DNA from: Lindgomyces ingoldianus
Lineage: Eukaryota; Ascomycota; Dothideomycetes; Pleosporales; Lindgomycetaceae
NCBI RefSeq assembly: GCF_010093535.1
Contig: NW_022985204.1
Coordinates: 244,013-308,012 of the forward strand
Length of the DNA: 64,000 nucleotides
Reading direction: 5' to 3'
The notes beneath the pieces were generated by a model. That model worked only from the letters and a program-made list of their open reading frames with translations, did not search any database and had not been told where the DNA came from. Shown here piece by piece: positions 12,887 through 23,781 of the stretch. Both the position numbers and the translations under genes were made by a program. The stretch's first letter is position 1; every line of letters starts with the position of its first letter.

Positions 12887-14216
12887 CAGTACCCTCGCAT
12901 AAGTGATTGGCCACTTAGCCGAGTTCTTCCCCCACCACACAAATGCACTAAAATCAACCCACCATAACTCTATTAAAAGAACCCTATTTTTAATAAGTCT
13001 AAAGCTAAATAAAACCTCAAGAAAAGAGCTGTCTAAATGTACTGTTAATACAATATGGCAGTTCCACCTCTACAAGGTGAGCGCTAGCAAAATTGCGCGT
13101 CATCTTAGCATACTAAAGTCAACAGTTACGTATAACATCAGGAAGCTGCAAAAGCAGCCCTAACACATCTATACTAAAGCCCTGCGTACAGGCAGGCCTC
13201 TAAAGCTTAATAAACGCGCTAAGAGGCATCTTATTTGCTAGGCAGTAAATAATCCCTTTGCTACGCTTAACACTATTGCGACGCTATTAAAGACTAGATG
13301 TTAGATCTATGCCTGCACTATAAGGAAATACCTTGTAAAAAACAAGTACTACGCCTTCTGCCTACGCTGTAAGCCTTAGCTGTTAGCTGTGCACAAAGAA
13401 AAGCAACTCTAATTTACCTAAATACACTAATTTAACAAGGATAAAGACGTGGCTTGTATAGCGTTTTATAATAAGGCTACGTTTAAGGTTAGATTAGATA
13501 CTACGCCTCTATAGGTATGTTAAAGAGCTGGGCGTGGGTACAAGAGCTGCTACTTAAAGCCTACATTTAAGTCTAGAAGAACTACAGTTAGTGTTTTTAG
13601 TGTAATATCTTTTAATAGTAAATTAGAGCTTTATATTAACACTAACAGCAAGCGCAACAACTCTAGGAAATACTGCTAGATTCTACACAACGTTAGGATC
13701 CCATTCTATTAGGAACTTATAAAGGCTTAAGGGATTAGCATCTAGATGCAGGATAGAGCCTCTATACACACTGCAAAGGCAACTTAAAAGTATATAGATA
13801 ATCATAATATAATCTAGATAAAGTGGCCTCTGCAGAGCTCTAATTTAAATCTAATTAAGAACGTCTAGCAGATTATAAAGTTGCGCATCTTAAAGCAACA
13901 AGAATATATTACTACTTGCTAGCAAATAGTAGAGGTCCTGCAGGAGGAGTGGTCAAAAATTTAACTAGCTAATTATAGGAAGTGTATCCTTAGTTAGTTA
14001 AAGCGCATAAAGGAAGTTATCTAAAACAAAGGCAGATTAACTTACTATTAACTAGCTACAACACTAAGAAACTAGCCTATATATAGGCTTCTTATAGAAC
14101 TAAAAATTTTTAAATTTAATTAATTTTTAACAGAGATATTGCTATGCTAAAATGGCTGACTTCACCCATCTAGAGCTTAGATCACTGGGTGGCTAATGAC
14201 TTTCGCGAGGGTACTG
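12887..14216 (+). mobile_element. Tc1/mariner-type transposon relic
   Basis: A 1330-bp element bounded by terminal inverted repeats that begin CAGTACCCTCGC (12887) and end GCGAGGGTACTG (14216), with weaker identity for another 20 bp, and flanked by TA on both sides (12885-12886, 14217-14218), the Tc1/mariner target duplication. An 86-aa open fragment at 12903-13163 holds a helix-turn-helix of Tc1 transposase type (SASKIARHLSILKSTVTY). Further along, about 13740-13870, are degenerate catalytic-core remains (QDRASIHTAKAT; IKWPLQSSNLNLIKN). Many CAG and TGG codons have become TAG, as RIP would do. Non-functional. Confidence 0.85.
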
Positions 14217-14433
14217 TACAATGCCTAAGTGTAAGCTAACAAGCTGCAACACGCTATACGCACTGCAGAGAGCAGGGACACAACTTACACGCATCTTGAA
14301 AGGGTAATATAGATGCTGCTTAATCTATAATTCCTGTTTTATTAATTATATTTTAATGTAATGTTAAACTGCGTGACTATAACGGTGCAGAAAGTTACAG
14401 TAGCAGCTTGCTTGTAGTAGCAGCTCGCTTGTA

Positions 14434-16264
14434 CCGTGTTTCATCGCCTAACGCACAGCCCCTCGTAACGCACAGTTTTAAGATGTTACCTTTATTAACT
14501 TTTAAAGCTGTACAGCTCTATAGAGCTTATAACATAAAGTAGTTTTCTAAAATTATAAAAAGAGCTTACTAATTAATTAATCTATTATATAAGAAACCTT
14601 TTAAAAAGGTTAATCTACCTGCTATGTTAACTTTAGGCTAGAGTAGGTGTAATAATTTTTATAACTAATTTATGTTTAATATAATTCTTCTTCTTATTCT
14701 TATTACTAGTAATTAGTGTAGAGGCTTTCTTTTTAACTTTTTTTTTTTAGCTAATTAGATGTTTTTTTTAAGTTATATAGTAGCTTTTTAAGTAAATTTT
14801 ACTTTCTTTTTTTAAGCTACTTTAATATGCTACTTTTAGAGTTAAATTTTTTTTACTACTATTTTTATACACTTTTTTTATTTAGTATACACACTTTTTT
14901 AAGCTTTAAATAATTTTTTTAAGTTATAAAGCTTTTTTATTAGCATTTTTTAAGCTTAAAAATTATATGCTTTATATACTTTATTTAGTAACTAAAAAAC
15001 TAATTTATTATTATACTTAAGTAAAGCTTTAAGTAGAAGAGGCTTTTTATACTAGCAGTAACACTTTTTATTAAAGAAAGCTTATTTAAGATGTTTAACT
15101 TTATGCTAGAGTAAGTTATTATAACATAAAATTATATATATAGCTTAACTAAGCTAATTTAACTAATTACTATAAATATTATTAATAAATTAGTGTAAGA
15201 TTCTTTTAATCTTTCTCTAATTAGAAACGCCTAGTACTAAAGTAGTACTATTACTAAAGAATAGCTAGTTCTTCTTTTTAATGTTAGGTTATACTAAAAT
15301 TACTTCTAAATTAAATAGAAATAAACTATATATTTTAAATGCTATAAAAAAAGTTTTTTTTATAATAGTTAATAGTTCTTAGCACTTATAGATAAAACCT
15401 ACTAGCTTAGCTAAGTAAGTAGTTAATAGAGGCTTAAACATGTAGACATCTAGAGGCTACAGAGCATAGGTTAAATAAGGTGGATAGATGGCTAGAAGAA
15501 TTCTACTATTATTATAGTACTTAATAAAATCTATAGTAACATGTAATCTATAGCTATTTAAAACTAATAGTTTATAAAAGTGTTAAGCCTTTTATTTATC
15601 TTCTTATTAAATAATTATTTAAGCTATATAAAGCCTAACTTATTACTTGTCTACTTACTAAAAAATAAAGTAAAAAAAGCTTTATATTTATTAAAGTTAA
15701 AGTCTTATAACTAGGTGTTTTATATGTTGCTACAGTTATTCATTTTTCTCTATAACAGCTTAAAATAGAGCTTATATTTAAAGGCTAAGTTAGCTCTTTT
15801 ATAACTAGAATCTATGCTAGATGTCTATTAAAATATAAGTTTAATATTTTATTACTTAATAAAGTAATTAACTTAGTTTTTACTTGTCTATTTTTTATAG
15901 CTATTTTTAAGGTAAAATTATATATTATAAGCTTTATAAGCAGTAGTTTTTTTATATAAAGCTTATTAAAGTATTTAGAGAGAGTTTCTTTTCTTATATA
16001 TTATTAAGAAGTTGTTAGCTTTTGTGCTTCTCTGCATAGGTGCCCTACACTCTGCAGTAGCGCTTTAATAGTATAGAGTAACAACAACTAAATTTTCTTA
16101 CTATTGCACTATAATTAGGTTTTTCTCTAAGCTTTAGCAATTTAAACAACACCAGCACAGCCTTAATTAAGTCTATATTAGTAGAGATAAGCTTAATTAA
16201 AAAGTTAATAGGTTTTAGTTATGTGTGCGTTACAAGGGGCCGTGCGTTAAGCGATGAAAGACGG
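14434..16264. mobile_element. Fot1/pogo-sized TIR transposon relic
   Basis: Two inverted ends about 43 bp long (left from CCGTGTTTCATCG, right ending CGATGAAAGACGG) sharing the blocks TAACGCAC and GTAACGCACA are 1831 bp apart and flanked by TA (14432-14433, 16265-16266). Size, TIR length and TA duplication match the Fot1/pogo group, but the interior is so AT-converted that I recognise no transposase. It lies about 220 bp after the Tc1 relic, so at least two DNA transposons built the island inside the cluster. Confidence 0.65.
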
Positions 16265-16266
16265 TA

Positions 16267-17017
16267 GCAGCTCGCTTGCAAAGTACGTTCGTTATTCTAG
16301 CAAAAGGCCGCAAAATTCAAGGTCACGGCGCGTACTCAGTGGTGCTGATATTTCATCATGCGTATTCTATGCAATTTTCAACGATGGATACGAAATTTTT
16401 CAGACTTGCATTGCATCGACCGGTGTCGATGTCAGATAGTGCGGCTAGCTCATCGGCAACTACCATCACATTCATTTTCGTCTCAGCTTTGGTTCTGTTG
16501 TTCTTTCCTACGATCCGAATATCGGGGTGATGCTTGTCGGGTTGATTCTCGAGGGAGTTTCGGTCGGGATGAATGCTCGGGTTGCTGATCGGGGTGATTG
16601 TCGTAGGGACGCCACTGATTGGACCAAAGGACATGACATCACGCACCGCAGTTTGGGTCAGCTTGGGCTTCTGTGTAGCTCGGCTAGCACGCGAAACTGC
16701 ATCAAGCAATACCATCGAGCCAGAGGCCACGATACCGCTGTTTCGCCGTGGGTGCATCATCTCGGCCTACATGGAGTGCAAATGCTCGGTAAAGGGATGC
16801 AGCGAAGCTACACTGAACGATTCGGAAGAACTGGAGGGCACAATCTCTGTGCTGCTTGACCATGACCGCACTAGCTTGTTCTGTTTCATCCGATTCTCCA
16901 ACGCTTTCAGTTTTCCCACCCAGCCTTCAATAACCTCTTGTCAACCCTATCATTTCTAAGTCGACTATCTACTATATATCATCTGTACCCGCTTTCTCCA
17001 GATTGAGTAGAGCGACA
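16267..17017 (+). promoter_or_regulatory. Upstream region of the O-methyltransferase, with inverted repeat
   Basis: GC content returns to normal right after the transposon relic. A perfect inverted repeat CATCGAC-CGGT-GTCGATG lies at 16414-16431. No convincing gene was found in these 750 bp. A pyrimidine-rich stretch precedes the ATG at 17018. Confidence 0.4.
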
Positions 17018-18367
17018 ATGGCAACGAATGGTATATTGTTGGCGAAGGGGAAGAAGCAAACCCTTCTAGCCCTTGCCGAGGAAGTTCAGTGCGAGGCCAA
17101 AGCAATCACAGACTTCTGCAATGCCAATGGATCTTCTTCACCATCATTGTTTCAGGACTGGCCAGATGATCTTCCAGAACACATACAGGCTTCTCGTATG
17201 AAGCTTCGCGAAGCCGCAAATGCCGTACACGACATAGCCGTGGGACCATTTGATCATCTATTCTCGCTTGCTTGGAGTGTATACTTTCCGAGCCCCACAT
17301 ACCTACTTGTAGACTGACAATAATAGTTTCATCACGTGTCGACGTTGCGCTGGCTCATTCATTTCAAGATCCCAGAGGCAGTCCCGTTAGGTGGAGGTAT
17401 TCCCTATTCCGAAGTTGCATCCAAATGCGGAGTAAACATTTCTCATCTACGCCGTGTCTTGCGCTTTTGCATGGTCAATCGACTATTTCAGGAACCACAA
17501 CCAGATCATGTGGCACATAGTGTCTTTTCAGCGTACCTTGTCACGAACAAAGTGCTGCTGGGCCAACTCGAGTTTCTTTGTGAGGATTCGTTCCAATTCT
17601 CTACTAAGCTTGTGGAAGCGCACAAGAAGTGGCCAGATAGCAAGGGCCCCAATCACGCGGCTTTCAATGTAACTCGTGAGACCGAACTACCACGCTACGC
17701 ATACCTTTATCAACCGGGAAACGAGCAGCAAGCAAAACGATTTGGCAACATGCTAGAATTCGCGCGACTGGAACGGGCTACCGACGTCCGATTTGTCCCT
17801 CCTGCATATAAGTGGGAGGACGTCGATACTTTGGTCGACGTTGGAGGCGGGACTGGGGATGTTGCAGTCACACTTGCCAAAGCGTTCCCACGACTACGCA
17901 TCACTGTTGAGGACCAAGCCCAAAGTATTGCGACTGGAAAGTCTACTTTGCCGGCAGAATTGCAAGACCGCATCCAGCTTGTCGAGCGGGACTTTTTCGA
18001 GCCACGCATGGTCGAACCTGATCTCATTTCGAAGACGAAAACATACTTCCTGCGTATGATATTGCACAATTGGCCTGACAAGGACGTCGCACGGATCATA
18101 CAGCCTTTGCTACCCAGTGTCCGAGCTGGAGCAAGACTTCTCATTATGGAAATGATGGTGCCACGTCCAGGTACCGTGCCCGAGACTATGGAATGGTGGA
18201 TGCGGAGTCTAGACATGGAGATGATGATTCAGTTCAATAGCAGGGTGCGGTCAAAGGAAGATTGGCAGGAACTGTTTGAGGGAATAAGCCCAGGTCTGGT
18301 CATGAAGTCCACGACCACGCCGCATGGAAGCGGACTAACGGTCATGGAGTTTGGTTTTGAGAATTAA
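17018..18367 (+). CDS. SAM-dependent O-methyltransferase
   Basis: Class I methyltransferase of the plant/fungal caffeate-type O-methyltransferase family (also in sterigmatocystin/aflatoxin and anthraquinone pathways); expected to methylate a phenolic OH of the polyketide. Model: join(17018..17278, 17327..18367), 433 aa, the normal length; the 48-bp intron is needed to join the N-terminal helices to the dimerisation/winged-helix part. A winged-helix segment is at about 110-155, the SAM-binding glycine-rich loop DVGGGTGD at about 259-266, ERDFFEP near 307-313, and the catalytic His in RMILHNWPD (His334). An in-frame TTG lies 15 bp upstream, but the ATG is preferred. It is the first gene after the RIP island, same strand as the P450, so the two may once have been neighbours. 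Confidence 0.9.
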
Positions 18368-19251
18368 TGTTTGTACTAAGAATCTTACTACTTCAATACG
18401 ATGAGATTGGTCACCCTTGTTCCGTGCGATAATTAAATATCAACAACAGAGATAAGATGGTCCAATAGTTCTTCACGTTAGGGATTCGAAAGCGCCAAAC
18501 CCCTTTCTACGGGAAAATTCTGTATTTGACATCCTAATTAAGAAACACAATATAAAGTATTCCAGGATAGATTGATCCTTCAGGCTCGTAATGTTCAAAT
18601 TGGGTTTTGCCATATGCACGATGACGTGGGTGGCTTTTAACCGGGCCAAAGCTAGATTCCACCTTTCTACTATAGGAATGATCGGACTTCGGAGTCTAGC
18701 TCACTTCACGCATCGCGCTTTGAACCCTGTCGTTGAATTACTGTTCAACTAGGCTTGAGGAGTCACTGAAACTCTCTAGAATATGTGCTGCCGGAAGGAA
18801 GCAGGAAATTCCCGCAGGTTCATTTCCCCCGGATTTCCTTCACACGGGAAGGACTTTTGTACCGAAGAAATCCACTTGAATCGGAAGGATTCATACGTAC
18901 CGAATTAATTCTCGCCGTTGGTATTCACACCCGCGTTCTGACAGTCCTTCTCCGCGTGGATTGCGAGGGTGATGTGAGTTGGTGGGTCATCTACTAACAT
19001 GGAAGCTCAAGTGCGTAGAGTAAAAAAGTGAAGAGCGGCTGAGACCGAGCTGAGATTACGTTTCCTGTCCTCCCATCCTGCCTTCTAACAGACTGCGAGA
19101 CCTTGCGTTGTGACACGTCAAGGGCGGAGAGGAAATTTTCTCACTCAAGTATATCCTTTCAATTTCAAGGATATCTCGATATCCCCTAGAACCATCCCTA
19201 TACTTCCATCTATCCACATCTATCCACATCCTGTCAGCAAAGCAAGACACA
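18368..19251. promoter_or_regulatory. Spacer between O-methyltransferase and DUF1772 gene
   Basis: No gene seen in 884 bp. TCGGACTTCGG at 18682-18692 fits the AflR consensus TCGN5CGR, though such a short motif is expected about once per kilobase by chance. A perfect 8-bp inverted repeat, ATATCCTT (19151-19158) and AAGGATAT (19167-19174), lies about 80 bp before the DUF1772 start. Confidence 0.35.
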
Positions 19252-19768
19252 ATGTCCACCTCCAACATCCAAGCCACAGCCATTATCACAGGTGGCTTCC
19301 TCTCAGGTACGTGTAAAAACACGATGCATTTAGTCGTCCTTTGACGCTAGCTTAGGAGCAATGATGTCGCTCTGCTTCATAACCGTCCCAACTATCTTGG
19401 ATACGGCGACTGAGGCGACACACCTGCAGAAGCAGTGGGCACGTATGTATCACTACGGACACTATATCTTACCAACCATGGCCGTTGGTACGGGCCTTCT
19501 GCATGGCTACACTTCGCTCAGCAAATCTCGCGCTCAGCTACCCTGGCGGCTTTTCGCGCTCGCGGGCGTGACGGTCGTGAGCATTGCGCCTTTCACCTGG
19601 ATCTTTATGTTGACGACGAACAATGAGCTTTTCCGGCTGGGCGCGCAGCCTCTTGTGCCGGAGATGTCGCGAGTGAGGGGGCTGGTTGTGAAATGGACCT
19701 GGCTACACTTTGCACGATCGCTACTTACACTCACCGGAACGATTATGGCTGCAATGGGCACGTTCTAG
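19252..19768 (+). CDS. DUF1772 anthrone-oxygenase-like membrane protein
   Basis: Small integral membrane protein of the family that includes HypC of aflatoxin biosynthesis and other fungal anthrone oxygenases, which oxidise an anthrone to an anthraquinone. Model: join(19252..19306, 19356..19768), 155 aa; the 49-bp intron splits GGFLS from GAMMSL and restores the usual first membrane segment. Visible features are the N-terminal GGFLSGAMMSL, the YHYGHY segment after the first loop, and three to four hydrophobic helices (about 10-30, 60-80, 88-108 and the C-terminus). With a TE/Claisen-cyclase PKS it suggests an anthrone intermediate, but some members act on other phenols, so the substrate is an inference. 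Confidence 0.85.
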
Positions 19769-20503
19769 AGGTCTGAGTGATATTTGTGTATCTAGAACAC
19801 AGCAGGTTATGAGCGAGGTGGTGGATGTGTTCCGCTCGGATGGAGCAGTAATGTAGCCCAAAGGCGTCGACATGACGGCTAGCTCTGCGGCCTATGCAAG
19901 TATTCTAGTGCCTCCTAGGCATCCTACTATGTTGCCTATGCTACCGCAGTTGCCTACGTCTCCTGTATCTTCATAAACCCCTCATCTACATAGCAATACA
20001 ACTCATGTCTCCCTAACAGATTGCCCCCTTCCTATGCTAGCTGCTACACTACACGCTACGGGATCTATCTTGATCAATCAAAACGCTCGAAGCCTACTTT
20101 GGAGAGATCATTTTCAATAACTCAAACATTTATGCAGACGCCAATGCCAAAGCAAGATCAAACACTATCAATCTTTAAGAAAGGGGTTTGAAATGGTAAT
20201 GATATGGAACAGAGAAATGATGAGGAATATGACCCCTGAAAATGGAAGAAAAGCCTATTCACTGAAAAGCTAGTGAGTCGGCAGCAGACATGCAAGGGCA
20301 CTGGTATCCATCATATATTGCTTCAACCCTGCATTCGAAATGAATGGCTGGGATAGCAAGACTATGAGGGCATGGCTGCAACAAATAATCTTTCAGAAGT
20401 GCCCAAGTCATTGTGCGAACAAGAAACCGGTTCTAGCCCCCGTCGAGCCCTTGTACTCTTCGGACCGCTCATGCGGCATCGTTAGTGATCACAAGCATGC
20501 CGT
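19769..20503. other. Convergent spacer, no gene seen
   Basis: 735 bp between the 3' ends of the DUF1772 gene and the AflR-like gene. No open frame with family resemblance and no repeat copy recognised. Confidence 0.6.
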
Positions 20504-21847
20504 TTAGAACTTTCTCAACTGATTTATTATATCCAGGGAAAGTGCCTTGAGGCGTTTCGCCAAATCGAGGGCCAGATTATCGTATATCGCTGATGAAAGT
20601 GGCAATGCCCTCTCGTTGTCCACATCCAAACTCATACTCTCCGGGGTGCCTGTCTCACCCCCTCTTCCACTCTGAGCCGCCTGCTTCTTTAGTGTTGACG
20701 AGAGCTGCTCGACAAGACGTCGCACGAGGTGCAGCTCACTAAGCACAAGCTGCGCTGCCATACGTGCCGAATCTGCGCCTTCAAGGCAGTAGTTCCCCAC
20801 AGTAGCAGGGGTCGGAATGGCAAACTCAGCTACTGACGATAGGTGTGAACTGTAAGATTGTAGATCCTGCAAGCTCTGCGTTTGCCGTGCAGCAGCAGCG
20901 TACAAGTCCAATACTCTAAATACGACAAGAGAGATGACGATAAGCAAATACCCATGCTGTGAGCATGCACATGTGAGCATCGTGTTGACGGATTCAATGG
21001 TAGCTTTATTCTGGACGACAATGGTTCGGATCATCGTGCTTGCGGAAGCCCCCTTGAGACAGGACACAGAGGAGATCTGCTCCATGGACCTGAGGGCCCG
21101 ATTCAAGCAAGAGTGTAGCAGCTTGTTCGCACCGAACCCTTGGTAGCTTTGTGCTACTTCCATACCAGGCTGCACAGAAGGATTTGGTGTGGGGCTAGGG
21201 ATGGAGACGGTAAAGAGTTCAGAAATGGTGGCTCCAAATGGTGGGAATGCATCAAAAGGGCCTTCGGAGCCATTGTTGCTGCTATTCACACCCGTGGAAA
21301 ATATGTCGGCTGTTCCAAGAAGGTCCATATCGTCCATGTCCACAGCATACGACACAGGGGTGGAAAAATAGTCGGAGAAGTCGATTTGCGTAGTTGATGC
21401 TGAAGATGAGATCTCATCCAGGAGCCCGAACAGATTCTGTATCACATTCGAAGACGTGGAAAAGCTCGTCCTTGGGGAGTGACGTATATTATCAGGCAAA
21501 CCCAGAGCATCAACACCTGAGTTTGAAGACGAAGCAGCCGACTCGGCTTGCGCCGGTAAACATGCATAAGCGTTTGCTTCTGGTGCGGCATCTGCAGGCC
21601 GATCACAGCGGCTTTGGCTGCTGACTGACTGTCTGTTGGGCTTTCTGCCTCCTTGCTTCGCGGCCAGGTATTCGCAGGTAAGACCGCGCTTTGCACAGCG
21701 AGAGCATGTTGGCTTGTCCTGAGAGCATTTCAACTTGGATGATGCACAGCCATGGCAGCTGTTACGCAGTCGGAGCCGCTCCGGTGCAGGCGTATAGCTG
21801 CGGGAAGCGGCAGAAGACGGGAGCGGCCCTTGATGTGGCGCGGCCAT
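20504..21847 (-). CDS. Zn2Cys6 transcription factor, AflR type
   Basis: Likely pathway-specific activator. Intron-free, 447 aa, in line with AflR (about 440). The binuclear zinc cluster is near the N-terminus with Cys31, 34, 41, 48, 51 and 58 (CHGC-ASSKLKC-SQDKPTC-SRC-AKRGLTC), followed by the basic linker GGRK. A Ser/Pro-rich middle follows, then a C-terminal AflR-type regulatory region from about residue 270 (LLHSCLNRALRSMEQ onward). The start is the only ATG before the zinc cluster; the frame stays open upstream only through a TTG. It is divergent from the AflS-like gene across 520 bp, the arrangement seen for aflR/aflS in aflatoxin and sterigmatocystin clusters and for similar pairs in anthraquinone clusters. 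Confidence 0.9.
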   Translation of the reverse strand: MAAPHQGPLPSSAASRSYTPAPERLRLRNSCHGCASSKLKCSQDKPTCSRCAKRGLTCEYLAAKQGGRKPNRQSVSSQSRCDRPADAAPEANAYACLPAQAESAASSSNSGVDALGLPDNIRHSPRTSFSTSSNVIQNLFGLLDEISSSASTTQIDFSDYFSTPVSYAVDMDDMDLLGTADIFSTGVNSSNNGSEGPFDAFPPFGATISELFTVSIPSPTPNPSVQPGMEVAQSYQGFGANKLLHSCLNRALRSMEQISSVSCLKGASASTMIRTIVVQNKATIESVNTMLTCACSQHGYLLIVISLVVFRVLDLYAAAARQTQSLQDLQSYSSHLSSVAEFAIPTPATVGNYCLEGADSARMAAQLVLSELHLVRRLVEQLSSTLKKQAAQSGRGGETGTPESMSLDVDNERALPLSSAIYDNLALDLAKRLKALSLDIINQLRKF

Positions 21848-22367
21848 GATAAGCAGCTCGACCGACTGTTCGGAAGAGGGAAGGATGGAGCAATAACGTG
21901 AAGCATTGGACAAGAAGGGTTGCAAAGATTGCAAATGGATCTCTTTAGTAGATTCAATGTGGCCTAGCTAGCAAGGCGGCACAGCGGGTGCCTGGCCGTC
22001 GTTTATATTTAAGCACACGAGTTTGGGAACCATCGGGGTCTGGAGTCGGCCCCACTTGCAGAACAAAGGAGAATTTCGATCAACCACCTCCCGTTTCGAG
22101 AAGAGCGTGCAGGAAATGCAATGAATTGACAGTAGGGTAGATACGGCTCTCCTGAGCTGACCTCGTTCCGGTCTCTTGTGCTACTCGCACGATGGTCGGG
22201 GCTGATGGAACCCCGGGCACTATTGTGATCTGCAGTTACATCGCGAACGATAGGGTCGACGCTGGAAAGTGTCAAACGGTTCCCGAACGGGTCGGATCGA
22301 CCCGTTGATCTTCTACTAACTGGAGCGGTCATGTATAAGCCTTGAGTTAGCCCTTGGCGCCAGTCTT
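21848..22367. promoter_or_regulatory. Divergent aflR-like/aflS-like promoter with inverted repeat
   Basis: Contains a perfect inverted repeat at 22286-22306: arms AACGGGTCG and CGACCCGTT around GAT, 62 bp before the aflS-like ATG. CCCGAACGGG overlaps its left side. This is a good candidate binding site for a Zn2Cys6 dimer and would allow autoregulation, but binding is inferred only. Confidence 0.5.
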
Positions 22368-23733
22368 ATGTTGCTTAGCTTGAACCCGCTCGAACGCCAC
22401 GCCCTCAATAAGGATCTCACCGCGACTATCAAGATCCTTCGTGACGACTGTGTCTTGAAGATTAGAAAAGCAATGGCGTCAGTCGGGCTGCAGGCTCTGG
22501 TCGCTGAGCCCGCCGACTTTATCCAGCATCTCGCTATCCAGGTAGGCGTCAATGGCCCCTAAATCGTGCCGAAACAATCGCTCACTCCAATCGCACAGAA
22601 CCAGCTCCTGGCGTGCTTGAAGTGGCTGAGCGAATTCCAAGTGCTGGCATGCATCCCGCTCGACGGCAGCATCTCGATTGAGGAAATTGCAGACCTCGCC
22701 AGCGTACCCGAGACGCAGCTTGGCCGTGTAGTGCGGATGATGGCGACGGCAGGCTTCCTTCACGAGCCTCACCCCGGCCACATCGCCCACACATCCCTGT
22801 CGGCGCCGTTTGTAACTAACCTTGCCTTTCTCGATGCTGCCATGTTCCTTGCCGAAACCGCTGCACCTACTGCCCTGCATATGCCTGCAGCCACGCAGCG
22901 CCAGGGCCGTCAGAGCGCCTACTCGCTCGCCTTCCCTGGTTCTCAACCGTTTCCGTCAGCTTGTGTTGAGAGAACGAAGCTGCAGCGGCAGTGGTCGGCC
23001 TATCGTCGATGCGTAGGCGACGTTGATGATAGCGCGACTGAGCTTATTGGCCGGTTGAAGTGGCGGAGTCTGGGCAACGCCTGTATCGTCGACGTGAGTC
23101 TCATCTCAATGCTAGCTGCAGTCTACCATCTTGTCCAGGTCAAGACTAACTGCCTCCTCTGATGTACAGGCTTGTGCTCAGTCCACGGAAGCAGTCATGG
23201 CCCTTGCTGAGATGCATCCATCGCTTCAGTTCATCGTCCAGATGATTGATCCAGCACAGGATTGCAATAGTACTATCGAGGGCTTTAGTGGGCGCATTAC
23301 CGTGCAGAGACGATTGCCAGCAGCTGTCCAGGAGGTCACCAATGCTGCTGTATACATCCTTCGTCTAACCACTCCGTTCACACCTCTGCCTGCGCAAATG
23401 CTTGCCGAGTTGAATGCGCATCTCAATGTGCTCCGTACCAACGCCACGGCCACCCTCATTTTAGCATTGCCGTTGCTGCCGGAGCCAAGAGCCGTTAGTG
23501 CGGACGTCGAAGCGAAGGTGCGCCTGAGAGATCTCTGCCGTATACAATTAGCGGACCAGCGCGAGATGGAACCGGGCGAGTTGCTGGAGGCAATCAACAG
23601 TGTGAGCGACAACAACGGTCGGCTTGTGGTGGTCAGCCGGCTCCGTTGCCCGCAAAGCGCTACAGTGGCTTTGGGAGTTCAGTATCAGACCTTTGCAGAT
23701 CGCACCCATCCAGTAGGACAAATTGTGGCATAG
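22368..23733 (+). CDS. AflS/AflJ-type pathway co-regulator (O-methyltransferase-like)
   Basis: Member of the family of AflS (AflJ), which resembles O-methyltransferases but works as a partner of AflR rather than as a known enzyme. Model: join(22368..22541, 22599..23093, 23170..23733), 410 aa, close to AflS length. Introns of 57 and 76 bp have clear donors and CACAG/TACAG acceptors; splicing produces the typical run AIQ-NQLLACLKWLSEFQVLACIPL. A winged-helix segment follows (EEIADLASVPETQLGRVVRM), then APFVTNLAFLDAAMFLAETAAP, the family's signature stretch. I see no intact DxGGGxG SAM loop in the C-terminal half, which agrees with a non-catalytic role. Divergent from the AflR-like gene; its stop is only 48 bp from the stop of the convergent aldo-keto reductase. 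Confidence 0.87.
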
Positions 23734-23781
23734 CACGGGGAGTAAAAGTTTAATGGATGTCATATCAATTGCCAACACTGC

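Noticed and set aside
12903..13163. 86-aa open frame as an intact small gene
   Set aside because: Its helix-turn-helix and position between matching TIRs show it is the N-terminal scrap of a RIP-mutated Tc1-type transposase.
16254..16959. Several overlapping 60-134-aa open frames on both strands
   Set aside because: No family resemblance, mutually overlapping, and located in the upstream region of the O-methyltransferase.
18785..18997. 70-aa frame between O-methyltransferase and DUF1772 gene
   Set aside because: No domain, no splice partners, and odd composition; treated as non-coding.
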